Assembly: GCF_000500045.1 (NCBI RefSeq)
Contig: NZ_AYOT01000146.1
Location: forward strand, 186,001 to 250,000
DNA: 64,000 nucleotides
Direction: 5' to 3'
DNA from: Borrelia persica No12
GTDB taxonomy: Bacteria; Spirochaetota; Spirochaetia; Borreliales; Borreliaceae
Shown here piece by piece: positions 1 through 9,608 of the stretch (positions are counted from its first letter, which is position 1; each line of letters begins with the position of its first letter). Both the position numbers and the translations under genes were made by a program. The notes beneath the pieces are model-generated. The model was not told where the DNA came from. It made no database searches and worked only from the letters and a program-made list of their open reading frames with translations.

Positions 1-849
1 CCCATTCATAAACTCTTTTGCAATTAAACGCTGAAGTGCAAAATTAGAAATCAACATATTAACACATCCCTTATTTCCGCATGTAGGACAATTTTTCTCA
101 CCTCCATAATCGATCACCATATGACTAACCATACCAGATTTATTATTAAAACCAGAATAAACATTACCATCAGACCAAATAGAAAGCTCAGCGGTATCTG
201 TATAATCAAAAAACATGATATTATCTACATTCCTACCCATAAATTCAGCAAGAGAAAGGTTTTTTACATAACTCTCAAGATATACAGTAAGAGAAAAATA
301 CTCTTCTAATATAGCTTTAACGGGTACATCTTTTTCAATCCATGCACCATGACTATCATTAACAATACCAGATTCCTTATCCTTAATTATTCCAGTAATA
401 CTAAATCCCAATCCAATAAATTTGTCCCTTGAAAAATTATGTTTCCAAATAATTTCAATCATATGATCTTTAATTTTTTCCAAGATATCATAAGCACTAA
501 CTGGAGGTTCAAAAGAATAAGTTTCACTTATCAAAACCTCGCATTTAAGATTGGCAATTCCTATCTGAAAATAATTACTTGAAATAATAACTCCCATTGA
601 ATACGCAAAATCTTTGTTAATATCAAGAAGTATTTCTTTTCTCCCATGTTTTTTAATGTCTGATTCCTTTGAGCCAACCTCAACTAAAATATTCTCTTTG
701 ATCATATGATTAGTAAGAATAGTCACAGCTGCATTTGTTAATGATAATTTACGAGCCAAATCAGTCCTTGAATACTGCATATTCTTTAAACTAAGGAGTA
801 TCTTTTTTCTATTACCACCTCTAATTGAAACCATATTCTCACCCTGCAT
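1..849 (-). CDS. ROK-family transcriptional regulator (XylR/NagC-like), 3' end cut off by the window
   Basis: The reading frame is open from an ATG at 849 to the window edge (283 codons seen). A perfect AGGAGG SD lies at 855-860. The N-terminal ~70 residues form a winged-helix DNA-binding domain (TDLARKLSLTNAAVTILTNH). The rest is a ROK sugar-kinase fold with the zinc motif CPTCGNKGC near the end of the visible part. The ATP-binding DxGxT motif of true ROK kinases is not visible, so a repressor that senses a sugar or sugar phosphate is more likely than a kinase. The position next to the second EF-G gene matches the B31 gene annotated xylR-2. The ligand and target genes cannot be read from the sequence. 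Confidence 0.85.
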   Translation of the reverse strand, partial: MQGENMVSIRGGNRKKILLSLKNMQYSRTDLARKLSLTNAAVTILTNHMIKENILVEVGSKESDIKKHGRKEILLDINKDFAYSMGVIISSNYFQIGIANLKCEVLISETYSFEPPVSAYDILEKIKDHMIEIIWKHNFSRDKFIGLGFSITGIIKDKESGIVNDSHGAWIEKDVPVKAILEEYFSLTVYLESYVKNLSLAEFMGRNVDNIMFFDYTDTAELSIWSDGNVYSGFNNKSGMVSHMVIDYGGEKNCPTCGNKGCVNMLISNFALQRLIAKEFMNG

Positions 850-1114
850 ACAAGCCTCCTTTATTTTTAAAATAAAAAAATATTAATAATAAGACATAAT
901 ATCAAAAAATTACCCTAATATTCTAGTAGAACTTACAAAGACAAAACACAATCTTTTAAGAATAAAAAATATTCCATATTTCTTAATTATTGAAATAATC
1001 CAGAAAAGGATTGAAACACGAAATTCAGCTAAATAACCCACAAAAAAGACATTCTAAAATTTAAGAAAATACAAAAAATAAACTTGCAAAGAAACTCAAA
1101 CATATAAAAAAACA
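850..1114. other. Intergenic region upstream of the ROK regulator
   Basis: This 265-bp A+T-rich gap separates the EF-G stop from the ROK regulator start; both genes are on the minus strand. It should hold the regulator's promoter. I found no hairpin with a T tract that would clearly end the EF-G transcript, and only weak -35/-10 matches on the minus strand. Confidence 0.4.
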
Positions 1115-3124
1115 TCATTCTGATTTTTCCCTAAAATATAGAAATTCCATAGTAAAAACCCCTCTACCTTTAGTAGAACTTCTTAAAACAGAAGTATACC
1201 CAAAAAGTCTCTCAAAAGCCGCCTCAGCTCGTATTATTTCATAATCATCAACATTACTAATAGAGTGAATCATTCCACCAACAAAATTTAAAGTAGAGAC
1301 AACATCCCCTGTATATTCAATAGGAGTTCTGATTTCCAACATCATGATAGGTTCAAGCTTAATAGGATTTGCTCTTCTGAAAAACTCATTAAATGCCAAC
1401 CCCGATATTGATTCCATAGCAGATTCGCCAACCTTAGCTTTATCATAATCCACAGAAACAATCTTAACTTCAGTATCAATAATCGGATACCCAATAATTC
1501 CACTTGAAAAGGAAGAAGTAATACCTCTCCATATAGCAGATTTAAACAAAGGCTCAACATTACACTCAAATTCAATTTTATTCCCTTCACCTCTTGCCAA
1601 AGGACTTAAAATCATTCCTATTTTTAAATTAATCTCTTTACCTGCAAACATATTAACAAATTCAAACACATCATCAACCGTTACACTTAAACTTTCTCTA
1701 TAGCTTACTTGAGGTTTTCCTGTATAAACATTAAGTTTGAAATCATCTCTAATACGCATAATAATAATCTCAAGATGTAACTCACCCATACCAGATATCA
1801 ACAATTGTCCAGTTTCTTTATCTTCCCTATAACTAAACGTAGGATCTTCTTTGGCAATAATTTCAAGAACTTCTTTAAGCCTAGCATCATCAGATGCTCT
1901 CTCTGGTTCAATAGACATTAAAACAACTGGTTCTGGAAATACCAAAGACTCAAGAACAATTTCATTTCCCTCTTCAACAAGAGTATCACCCGTTACAGAA
2001 TATTTAAGTCCAATAACTGCTCCAATATCACCTGCCTTAACCTCATCAATTTGTTCATTTTTATTTGAAAAGACACGAAAAATCTTTGTAAATTTTTCAC
2101 GTTTATTTTTAACAACATTAAAAATTTTTTTTGACGAATTAAGTTCTCCTGAATATACCCTAATAAAATAAAGATGTGCAGCCATTACACTAAAATATTG
2201 AACCTTAAAAACAAGTGCAGACAATTTCTTCTCTTCTCCAAGATCAATTGACATATTTCTATCTGTTTTTAAAGAATGAATATTAATTTTTTTTTCAAAA
2301 GGATTTGGCAGATAATCCACAATCGCATCTATTAGAGGTTCTATGCCAATATTTTTAAGACTAGTACCCATCAAAACGGGAATAACAAAACCACTAATAG
2401 TACATCTTCGAATCTCTTTCATTATGACAAAATTATCAATAACAGAATTTTCAAGAAAAAGTTCAGTGATCTCTTCACTAAAATTACTAAGAGAATCTAT
2501 TAAATTTTCCCTACAAGTTTTAACAGTCTCAACAAATTCCTCACGAACCATATCCTCAATAACAATAGGTTTTCCATCCTTAAATTCAAAATGTAATTCT
2601 TTATTACGAATAACATCTATAACGCCTTCAAATGCACTCTCATTGCCAATTGGAATTTGTAAAACAATTGGCATTATGCCAAACTTAATCTTTATATCCT
2701 CAACTACTTTAAAAAAATTAGCTCCCACACGATCCATTTTATTAACATAAGCAAGTCTTGGAATACCATACTTCGATGCCTGCTTCCAAACTGTTTCAGT
2801 CTGTGCCTGAATTCCATCAACAGCACTAAACACAACAATACCGCCATCAAGCACACGAAGAGATCTCTCAACTTCAGCTGTAAAATCAACATGTCCAGGA
2901 GTATCAATAATATTTATCTGATAATTTTTCCAATAACAAGTAATAGCAGCAGAGCTAATTGTAATGCCTCTATCTTGTTCTTGGGTCATCCAATCAGTAA
3001 CAGTATTGCCAGAATCAACATCTCCTATTTTATGAGTACGACCAGTATAATATATAATTCTCTCTGTAGTAGTAGTCTTACCAGCATCAATATGTGCCAT
3101 AATTCCAATATTTCTAATTTCCAT
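1115..3124 (-). CDS. fusA2: Elongation factor G paralogue EF-G2 (ribosome recycling)
   Basis: This is a 669-residue translational GTPase. It has the P-loop [11 protein letters not shown] near the N-terminus, the switch region [16 protein letters not shown] and NKMD, followed by EF-G domains II-V. The frame is open 54 bp further upstream, but the ATG at 3124 starts [11 protein letters not shown], the usual EF-G beginning, and has a GAGGG SD, so I chose it. The match to B31 BB0691 is by family and position. The published work on that protein assigns it to ribosome recycling with RRF, not translocation, with the other EF-G doing translocation. A hairpin sits just upstream (3147-3172), between napA and this gene. 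Confidence 0.93.
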   Translation of the reverse strand: MEIRNIGIMAHIDAGKTTTTERIIYYTGRTHKIGDVDSGNTVTDWMTQEQDRGITISSAAITCYWKNYQINIIDTPGHVDFTAEVERSLRVLDGGIVVFSAVDGIQAQTETVWKQASKYGIPRLAYVNKMDRVGANFFKVVEDIKIKFGIMPIVLQIPIGNESAFEGVIDVIRNKELHFEFKDGKPIVIEDMVREEFVETVKTCRENLIDSLSNFSEEITELFLENSVIDNFVIMKEIRRCTISGFVIPVLMGTSLKNIGIEPLIDAIVDYLPNPFEKKINIHSLKTDRNMSIDLGEEKKLSALVFKVQYFSVMAAHLYFIRVYSGELNSSKKIFNVVKNKREKFTKIFRVFSNKNEQIDEVKAGDIGAVIGLKYSVTGDTLVEEGNEIVLESLVFPEPVVLMSIEPERASDDARLKEVLEIIAKEDPTFSYREDKETGQLLISGMGELHLEIIIMRIRDDFKLNVYTGKPQVSYRESLSVTVDDVFEFVNMFAGKEINLKIGMILSPLARGEGNKIEFECNVEPLFKSAIWRGITSSFSSGIIGYPIIDTEVKIVSVDYDKAKVGESAMESISGLAFNEFFRRANPIKLEPIMMLEIRTPIEYTGDVVSTLNFVGGMIHSISNVDDYEIIRAEAAFERLFGYTSVLRSSTKGRGVFTMEFLYFREKSE

Positions 3125-3146
3125 AAAACCCTCAAACACCATAATA

Positions 3147-3172
3147 AAAGCTATAGATCTTGCTATAGCTTT
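3147..3172 (-). terminator. Hairpin between napA and EF-G2 (terminator or attenuator)
   Basis: A perfect 10-bp stem, AAAGCTATAG at 3147-3156 with CTATAGCTTT at 3163-3172, encloses a 6-nt loop. On the minus strand it is followed by TTTTATTATGG and lies only 22 nt before the EF-G2 start. It could end napA transcripts, or act as an attenuator in the EF-G2 leader. Confidence 0.6.
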
Positions 3173-3254
3173 ATTCAATTAATCATTATTTATCGACTAA
3201 CTAAGACATATAAAATAACATTAAATTGTTTTATCATAAATAAGATCAATACTT

Positions 3255-3776
3255 TTAAACAGAATATTCCTCCAAATCAGACACAGACACAGATGCACAA
3301 TCACCCAACAAAGACTTATACATCCATAAATACTTTTCAAAAGAAACAATAAGATCATCTAAAATATTAGCCGTCCCATAATCAAAAGTAGTATTAATAA
3401 AGTATCTTGTCTTAGACATATTTTGAAGAATATCATTTAAATTACAAACAATACTCTTAATTGAAGGTATAAGAGATGAACTGACATCTAAACTAATTTC
3501 TTTAATAAACGACCTCTTCATAAATTCAGAACATCTAAATTCAGAATCATATCCAAGTGCTCTAGATCGTTCAGCTATAATATCAATAACCTCTCCAACA
3601 TAGTCATAAAGTTTTTCAGTTTTTTTGTGTATCACAAAAAAATTAATATCCTTAATATTCCAATGAATACCTCTTAAATTAGCATAAAAAACATGTAACC
3701 CTGCCAACAACTCCTGAAGTGCCAAATGAATTTTACCCGAATCTTCTTTTTTTAAATAACTTAAATGATTTTCCAT
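3255..3776 (-). CDS. napA: Dps/NapA-family mini-ferritin
   Basis: This 173-residue protein belongs to the Dps family, which forms dodecameric cages that bind metal and protect against oxidative stress. The inter-subunit ferroxidase ligands are all present with family spacing: H38 (in HWN), H50, D65 and E69 (IIAER). The start has an AGGAG SD at a good distance. The gene diverges from the CAP-domain lipoprotein gene, and the 69-bp region between them holds both promoters. The B31 homologue (NapA/BicA) has, as I recall, a Cys-rich copper-binding C-terminal tail. Here the protein ends in [10 protein letters not shown] with no cysteine cluster. Confidence 0.92.
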   Translation of the reverse strand: MENHLSYLKKEDSGKIHLALQELLAGLHVFYANLRGIHWNIKDINFFVIHKKTEKLYDYVGEVIDIIAERSRALGYDSEFRCSEFMKRSFIKEISLDVSSSLIPSIKSIVCNLNDILQNMSKTRYFINTTFDYGTANILDDLIVSFEKYLWMYKSLLGDCASVSVSDLEEYSV

Positions 3777-3845
3777 ATCATTCTCCTAACTAAGATAATC
3801 AAATATATGTTATGATGGTATTATTTTAGTACAAGTAGGTCCATT

Positions 3846-4310
3846 ATGCAAAAAAAATGTTTATACATTATTATTTTAATTTTTACAACTCAATGTGCAC
3901 TCACAGGCACCAATAAAGAACTAAATTTTCTTTACTTAGACATCCACCAGTTCAGAAATAATTTAAATTTAAAAAAATTAGAAGTGGATACAACTCTTGA
4001 AACCGTGGCAAAAGAATATGCAATAAATTTAGACAAAAATAACGTATTAACACATACACTCTTTGGAACAACTCCTATGCAACGAGTAAGCAAATACGAC
4101 AAAAATTTTTGCAGAATAAGAGAAATTCTAGCATCAGGAATAGAGGTTCAACATGTAAAAGATGCATGGCTTCAAAGTCCAAAACACAAAGAAGCTCTTA
4201 TAAATAAAGATACAAGCAAAATAGGTGGATATGTGCTACGCACAAAAGATAACAAAAATATATTTGTGGTTCTTTTTGGGGAAAAATGTAAAAAATTTGA
4301 CACAAATTAA
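3846..4310 (+). CDS. CAP/SCP-domain lipoprotein (BB0689-like)
   Basis: This 154-residue secreted protein has a short signal peptide ending in a spirochaetal lipobox (FTTQC, Cys17), so it is probably lipidated and anchored on a membrane facing outward. The rest resembles a CAP/SCP domain like bacterial YkwD: an N-terminal helix with LEVDTTLETVAKEYA, a His in LTHTLFG, then ILASG and a W-x-x-S-P-x-H segment (WLQSPKHKEALI). This matches B31 BB0689, whose structure is a CAP fold of unknown function. The SD is weak. The 3' end of the gene overlaps the tRNA-Val promoter. Confidence 0.85.
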   Translation: MQKKCLYIIILIFTTQCALTGTNKELNFLYLDIHQFRNNLNLKKLEVDTTLETVAKEYAINLDKNNVLTHTLFGTTPMQRVSKYDKNFCRIREILASGIEVQHVKDAWLQSPKHKEALINKDTSKIGGYVLRTKDNKNIFVVLFGEKCKKFDTN

Positions 4311-4326
4311 GCTTATCTTATATAAT
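4297..4326 (+). promoter_or_regulatory. Consensus sigma-70 promoter of tRNA-Val
   Basis: TTGACA at 4297-4302 and TATAAT at 4321-4326 are both perfect consensus boxes, with an 18-bp spacer. The predicted start is about 10 nt before the tRNA. The -35 box lies inside the last codons of the lipoprotein gene. Confidence 0.8.
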
Positions 4327-4342
4327 ATCTATTGGTATCAAA

Positions 4343-4416
4343 GGGTTCATAGCTCAGCTGGCCAGAGCGCCTGCCTTACAAGCAGGATGTCGGGGGTTCA
4401 AGTCCCTCTGGACCCA
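4343..4416 (+). tRNA. tRNA-Val (anticodon UAC)
   Basis: A full cloverleaf folds over 74 nt. The acceptor stem pairs GGGTTCA with TGGACCC (one G-T pair), with A as discriminator base at 4416. The D arm is GCTC/GAGC. The anticodon stem is CCTGC/GCAGG with loop CTTACAA, giving TAC at 4377-4379. The T arm carries TTCAAGT. The 3' CCA is not encoded. It has its own consensus promoter immediately upstream. Confidence 0.97.
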
Positions 4417-4537
4417 AAATTATTTTATAAGTTAATTTAAAATACAATCTCTAGTTTTCTGGTAATTAGAACCAAAATTTACAACTAAGTATTCTATGAA
4501 AATGATTTGGTCAAAAAATCTTCTTAATCACCAAAAG

Positions 4538-5431
4538 TTAACACTCAAATAATCTAAGATTAAACACTAAATTAATATTATTTTGCTCTAAATCCCTATT
4601 TAATTTTTCTAAACACAATATGGCCTCATTTTTATCTTTAAAAAGCAAAATAAAGGCCCCACCCCTACCAGCACCACTCAATTTTCCAGCAATAGCCTTA
4701 AATTTTTTTCCCCTAGCTATTACATAATCAAGCATATTTGAAGACAAGCCCAAAGAACGTAAACAACTATCTGCAATATTAATATTATTTGCCAACAAAT
4801 CAATATCTTGCATCTTAAAAGCATTATAAGAATCCTCAGCAATATATCCAAGTTTCTCAATAACATCAAATTGGCTATTATCAATAGAAATCCTATAATT
4901 CAAATCAGATATTATTTTACTTGTATCACATTCTCTTTTTACAGCACCAACCAAAAAATACAAATTACAAAATTTTATTCTTTGATAACTTAAAACACCA
5001 TTTTTATTTTCCAAATAAAAAGTTCCATTTAACTCAACAAGCAAAATATCCATACCAGAAGATTTTCCATGAAAAATGTTTTCAATTTCTTTTGCCAATA
5101 AAATCTTATCACAACTACTATATTCATCATGACATAAAATATATTCAGCAAAACATAAACTAAGACTGGCAGAAGAACCAAAGCCCAACCCAACTGGAAT
5201 TTGAGAAAATATTAAAAAATCAATAGGTCTAACCTTACTAAATTTTTTACTAATAAAAGATATAACTTCATCTATCTTTGAAGAAGAACTTCCCAAATAT
5301 CTCCAAGAGTTAGAAAAAGTATAAACAAAGTACATATAAAAAGGCATAGTAGCACCAATTACTGGAAAACCATAAACAGCACTATGTTCACCTAACAATA
5401 ATATTTTAGAAGCTTTTTTTATTATAAACAT
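4538..5431 (-). CDS. mvk: Mevalonate kinase (GHMP family)
   Basis: This 297-residue GHMP kinase phosphorylates mevalonate with ATP, an early step of isoprenoid synthesis. Motif 1 is KILLLGEHSAVYG. The ATP-binding motif PVGLGFGSSAS lies near residue 93, and the C-terminal motif is KLSGAGRGGAFI. The GEHSAVYG signature is typical of mevalonate kinase and separates it from the neighbouring phosphomevalonate kinase. Its ATG directly follows the stop codon of that gene, so the two are translationally linked. It is the last gene of the mevalonate operon. I saw no strong terminator downstream. Confidence 0.92.
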   Translation of the reverse strand: MFIIKKASKILLLGEHSAVYGFPVIGATMPFYMYFVYTFSNSWRYLGSSSSKIDEVISFISKKFSKVRPIDFLIFSQIPVGLGFGSSASLSLCFAEYILCHDEYSSCDKILLAKEIENIFHGKSSGMDILLVELNGTFYLENKNGVLSYQRIKFCNLYFLVGAVKRECDTSKIISDLNYRISIDNSQFDVIEKLGYIAEDSYNAFKMQDIDLLANNINIADSCLRSLGLSSNMLDYVIARGKKFKAIAGKLSGAGRGGAFILLFKDKNEAILCLEKLNRDLEQNNINLVFNLRLFEC

Positions 5432-6373
5432 CTAACAAAATTTAACACCATCTAAATCTAGATTTAAGGGTTCAATATTAAATTGTTTAAAAACTTTAAA
5501 ATTTGGATTATAGACTAAAAAAGTTTCATTCCCAGCACCCAAAGCCTTAATCAAAGTACACTCATCTTTAAGATAAGCAAGATTTAAAGGTAACTCAGCA
5601 GAAATGCCTATTCTATTTCCAATTTCCAATCCTATATTTCTTGCCAATTTTAAACTGGATAGAAAACAATTAGCAGAATTACTCACATTTAAAACAATGT
5701 TTTTCATTACAATATTAACATCTCTCATAAAACTCATTAAAGAATCTCTATGCACATTATATCTAACAATGGCATTGGTAGTCTTAATTGAATTTGGACC
5801 TTGCATTAAATAGAAATCATTAAAATTCATTTTCTCTAAAAGCTCATAGCTGGGGAAATTTCCTCCCCTAAACATAACGACACCACCAAAAAGACTTGTA
5901 ACAATATCATATCCACTACCCATGCCTCCTTGAGCATATCTGTAAGCTTCAAGACAATACATGAAAATTTTATCTTTAATAAAATTTTCACCCCCATTGA
6001 AAATAAAATAGATTCCACATATAATTCCAACAGCAACAACAGCACTTGAACCAAAGCCTTTTTTAACACCACTATTTAAAAAAAAGTTACTTGTATCAAT
6101 ATAAACATTAAAGGAAAGATCCTCTAAGGTAAAGAAATAACGATGCTTTAAATACCTAAACATTTTAAAAACAAGATCATCATTGTCTTCGATTAAAGTA
6201 AAATCATCAATTTTAGTTTTTTTAGCAAAAAAACGCCATTCGTCACTTTGTCTAAAAGAAAAATAAGCTCTCTCATTAATTGCAATTGAGAGGCCAAAAC
6301 CATCTTCTTCTAAAATAGAATATTCACCCATTAAAAGCAAATTACCGGGCACTGAAAAATTTATCACATCCAT
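5432..6373 (-). CDS. Phosphomevalonate kinase (GHMP family)
   Basis: This 313-residue GHMP kinase converts 5-phosphomevalonate to 5-diphosphomevalonate. Motifs are an N-terminal NLLLMGEYSILEE, the ATP loop KKGFGSSAVVAVG near residue 105, and SGYDIVTSLFGGVVMFRGG around 155-175, which is typical of phosphomevalonate kinases. A C-terminal ALGAGNETFLV matches GHMP motif 3. The start overlaps the end of mvaD by 10 nt and the stop abuts the mevalonate kinase start. Position matches B31 BB0687. Confidence 0.9.
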   Translation of the reverse strand: MDVINFSVPGNLLLMGEYSILEEDGFGLSIAINERAYFSFRQSDEWRFFAKKTKIDDFTLIEDNDDLVFKMFRYLKHRYFFTLEDLSFNVYIDTSNFFLNSGVKKGFGSSAVVAVGIICGIYFIFNGGENFIKDKIFMYCLEAYRYAQGGMGSGYDIVTSLFGGVVMFRGGNFPSYELLEKMNFNDFYLMQGPNSIKTTNAIVRYNVHRDSLMSFMRDVNIVMKNIVLNVSNSANCFLSSLKLARNIGLEIGNRIGISAELPLNLAYLKDECTLIKALGAGNETFLVYNPNFKVFKQFNIEPLNLDLDGVKFC

Positions 6374-7302
6374 TCCAAACCACGTCCAATCTCTGAAACA
6401 ATAAAATCAATATCCTTAAAATTGCTAGTAAGTTTATCCAAAATTAATGCTAGATCTTTTTTCAAACACAACACCTTAACTTGTGGACCAGCATCCATAG
6501 TTTCAAAAACAGAATAACCATCTCTTCTCAGATCAGCTATATATTTTATCAAACTTATAGTGCTATCTTGAAAATAGACAATGGAAGATGATAACATCAA
6601 TGCAAACATACATTGATAACTCTTGATAATCTTAAGACCAAACTCATTAAAATTTCCTACCAAAAAAAAATATAAAGCCTCTCTAAATATGTTTTGACTA
6701 GATCTAACCCACGCATCCCAATAAAATTTTTCTTTCTTACAAAGCTCCATAGCAGCTCTTGAAGACATTTCTTTTTCTTGCTCATCAACTATGGCAAATA
6801 TGATACATAATTCATTAAAGCAATTATAATCACTCAAATTAAATGCTCTTAAAGCCCCATCTTTTAACAAAGTAAATCCACCATAAATGGCTCTTGCTGC
6901 TGAAGCTGAACCTATTCTTGCAAGTTCTGAAGCTTTTTGATGAGAATATTGATCAAAATATTTTAAAATACAAGCAGCAATAGATGCAAAACCAGAACTC
7001 GAACTTGCAAGCCCTGCTGATGTTGGAAAATTATTTTCACTTACTATCCTAAATTTAACATTTGACCTATTTAATATTTTTCTTGCATAATTAAAAAACT
7101 TTTTTTCTCTATCTTGCAATACAATTGATTTAGAATTTAAAATTATCTCATCTCTAGATGACAATGCAAGTTCAGTTAAAGAATAAAATTTATCAATACT
7201 AACAGCAATACTTGATGTGGCAGGAATATTTAAAAATTTATCTCTCTTACCCCAATACTTAATCAACGCAAGACTAGGATTTACTTTACATCTAATCTTC
7301 AC
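6364..7302 (-). CDS. mvaD: Diphosphomevalonate decarboxylase
   Basis: This 312-residue GHMP-family enzyme uses ATP to decarboxylate diphosphomevalonate to isopentenyl diphosphate. It carries the family's N-terminal motif NPSLALIKYWGKRD, SSIAVSID, the serine-rich ATP loop TSAGLASSSSGFASIA near residue 97, and MDAGPQVKVLC near 275 with the Asp expected at the active site. Length fits the family. It lies 1 bp after the HMG-CoA reductase stop and overlaps the phosphomevalonate kinase start. Confidence 0.95.
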   Translation of the reverse strand: MKIRCKVNPSLALIKYWGKRDKFLNIPATSSIAVSIDKFYSLTELALSSRDEIILNSKSIVLQDREKKFFNYARKILNRSNVKFRIVSENNFPTSAGLASSSSGFASIAACILKYFDQYSHQKASELARIGSASAARAIYGGFTLLKDGALRAFNLSDYNCFNELCIIFAIVDEQEKEMSSRAAMELCKKEKFYWDAWVRSSQNIFREALYFFLVGNFNEFGLKIIKSYQCMFALMLSSSIVYFQDSTISLIKYIADLRRDGYSVFETMDAGPQVKVLCLKKDLALILDKLTSNFKDIDFIVSEIGRGLEWM

Positions 7303-7303
7303 A

Positions 7304-8554
7304 CTAAGCTCTCAAATCATTTAAAAAATTCAATGCAAAATCAAAAGAATAAATTTTATTCTCATGCATATTCAATAGTATTTTTTCTCTCTCATCAACA
7401 GACAAATTATAATCTCTTTCAAGAATATATAAAATCTTATTAACATGCAATTTCATATGTCCCCTTTGAATTCCCTCAAAAGCAAGTGCCCTTAAAGCCG
7501 CAAAATTGCTTGCAAGTCCAACACAAGAAAGAACACCCATAAATTCTTTTTTGCAATCAATTCCCATAATTTTAAAGCTTAACATAGATGCTTCATGTGA
7601 GCCAACTGAACCTCCTTTAACACCAACCTGCAAAGGCAATTCAATCTCTCCTATCAAATTTTCATCAGAAACATAAAATTTACTAAGAGGCAAATACCTA
7701 CCACTTTTTGAAGCAAATTTATGTATGCATGCCTCAAGAGCTCTTGTGTCATTAAGTGTAGCAACACATAAACCTGTTATGCCATTCATAATACCTTTAT
7801 TATTGGTAATAGCACGTTCTTCTTCGAAAAATCCTATCCTTGAAACAAGTGAAATATTATGCGCTAAAATCAGAGATTCTTTATTATTTTTAAACAAATT
7901 ATTAATATTTAATCTAAAATTAGCCTTTACAACAAAATCATTAGAATCATTACTTAAAATTTTAAGTACACATTTATATCCAAACTCTAAATTGATATGA
8001 TAGGCTATCATTTCAGCCACTGAATTTAGAAGATTTGAACCCATAACATCACAAACATCTATGTAAATATTCAATTTTTGAATACCAATCTCTCTAATAA
8101 ATTTAGTTGAAAGTTTTTTAAAACCTCCACCTCTAAGTTCCATATTACGTAATAAAGGTTTAGACCAAAGATCTATTTTTTCATGAAGGCCAAGGAGCAT
8201 ATTACTTAAGTCTTGATCCGTACTTATATAGATTTGAGCAATACCTAATATTTCACCCACAGAATAAGTTAAATTTGCATTCTCAAGAATTTTAGCCGCA
8301 AAATTTAATGCAGCAACAACAGATGGTTCTTCTGTTGCAATAGGTACAGTATAATACTTGTCATTTATTTTTAAATTTTTAACAATACCAACAGGTAAAG
8401 ATAAGTAACCAATATAATTTTCTATCATATTAGACAAAAAATTTTCATCCACAGAATCATAAAAAAAATCACAAGCATTTAATTTTAAAATATCTTTTAT
8501 CTCTTGTTTCTTATCTAAAATATCTTTATTTCTAAAATTATCACTAAGTTTCAT
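7304..8554 (-). CDS. mvaA: Hydroxymethylglutaryl-CoA reductase (class II)
   Basis: This enzyme reduces HMG-CoA to mevalonate, the committing step of the pathway. Family motifs are MKLSDNFRN at the start, [15 protein letters not shown] near residue 75, [23 protein letters not shown] in the middle, and [10 protein letters not shown] in place of the usual cofactor-loop GTVGG. The frame is open upstream to 8578. I chose the ATG at 8554 (416 residues) because it gives the usual class II N-terminus and overlaps the fni stop by 11 nt (ATGAAACTTAG), like the other junctions in this operon. The SD is weak (AAAGAT). Confidence 0.9.
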   Translation of the reverse strand: MKLSDNFRNKDILDKKQEIKDILKLNACDFFYDSVDENFLSNMIENYIGYLSLPVGIVKNLKINDKYYTVPIATEEPSVVAALNFAAKILENANLTYSVGEILGIAQIYISTDQDLSNMLLGLHEKIDLWSKPLLRNMELRGGGFKKLSTKFIREIGIQKLNIYIDVCDVMGSNLLNSVAEMIAYHINLEFGYKCVLKILSNDSNDFVVKANFRLNINNLFKNNKESLILAHNISLVSRIGFFEEERAITNNKGIMNGITGLCVATLNDTRALEACIHKFASKSGRYLPLSKFYVSDENLIGEIELPLQVGVKGGSVGSHEASMLSFKIMGIDCKKEFMGVLSCVGLASNFAALRALAFEGIQRGHMKLHVNKILYILERDYNLSVDEREKILLNMHENKIYSFDFALNFLNDLRA

Positions 8555-9608
8555 AACAATCTTTAAAACTATTAACATTTAAAGGCAATGGATGATTTAA
8601 AAAATATTTATTTGCCCTAAACTGTGCCAAATTTTTACTATTGCTTAAAAGCATAGACATCTTTAAAACATATTCATAATCTTTGAAAAGTTTATACAAA
8701 GCCTCTTCACCTCCCGAATAAAAAGCCCTAAGAACGGCTGCCGCAATTCCTACCAATTTAGCCCCAAGAGCAATACCTTTTGCAATATCCATTCCTGTTT
8801 CATATCCGCCTGATGTAAAAATTTTATCTTTAAAAGATTCATTAATACTAAGTAATGTCAAAACCGAGGATATACCCCAATTAGCAAAACAAGATGCAAT
8901 ATCTAAATTTTCTTCTTTAATGCCCTCAACTAAAACCCAATTAGTCCCACCACTACCAGCAAGATCAACATAAGAGACCCCAAGCGCTAGCAGATTAATA
9001 ACGGCACCGGGTGACATCCCAAAACCAGTTTCTTTAACTATGACCGGCAAATTTGAAACAGAGCAAAACTTATCAATTGTGTCTTTGATACCTTTAAAGT
9101 TTCTCTCACCCCTAGAATTCATTAATTCCTGACCAGAATTTAAATGCAAAATTATAGCATCAACCTCAAGTCTCTTATTCATCTCAATTATTTCAAAAGC
9201 ACCAAACTCTCTTAACTGAACAATACCTATATTCGAAAATAAAGGAATATTATCAGCATATTTCCTCAACAAAAAATATTTAATATACTCAGGATATTTA
9301 AATATAAGCTTGAAAGAACCAAGACCCATTGGAATACCCAAATCATTTGCAATCTTAACTAGAGATTTATTCAATTTATTACCTTCCCTAACCCCGCCTG
9401 TCATTGATGAGATAAAAATAGGCATGCTAATATCATAACCAAATATATTTTCACGAGTATCTATCTCAGAAAACTCAAGCTCACTAAGTGCATCATGCTT
9501 TAAATTAACAAAATTTAAAAGATTATCACTTTTACTAACATCATTTTTGCTCAAACAAATTTCAATCTGCCGTTTTTTATTATTTAATATATTAGGCTCG
9601 ATACCCAT
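8544..9608 (-). CDS. fni: Type 2 isopentenyl-diphosphate delta-isomerase (FMN-dependent)
   Basis: This 354-residue flavoprotein interconverts IPP and DMAPP. Type 2 motifs are [68 protein letters not shown] and [19 protein letters not shown]. Two in-frame ATGs are possible, 9623 and 9608. The GGGAGG sequence touches the first and is too close for it, and the second gives the MGIEPNIL start and a 354-residue length that I recall for the B31 enzyme. The gene overlaps the HMG-CoA synthase stop. Confidence 0.93.
   Translation of the reverse strand: MGIEPNILNNKKRQIEICLSKNDVSKSDNLLNFVNLKHDALSELEFSEIDTRENIFGYDISMPIFISSMTGGVREGNKLNKSLVKIANDLGIPMGLGSFKLIFKYPEYIKYFLLRKYADNIPLFSNIGIVQLREFGAFEIIEMNKRLEVDAIILHLNSGQELMNSRGERNFKGIKDTIDKFCSVSNLPVIVKETGFGMSPGAVINLLALGVSYVDLAGSGGTNWVLVEGIKEENLDIASCFANWGISSVLTLLSINESFKDKIFTSGGYETGMDIAKGIALGAKLVGIAAAVLRAFYSGGEEALYKLFKDYEYVLKMSMLLSNSKNLAQFRANKYFLNHPLPLNVNSFKDCYET

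Noticed and set aside
3777-3845. BosR-binding box in the napA promoter
   Set aside because: The region is A+T rich and I could not point to a specific operator with confidence.
4225-4440. 71-residue plus-strand ORF overlapping the lipoprotein end and tRNA
   Set aside because: It runs through the tRNA-Val gene and its promoter and has no SD; a shadow frame.
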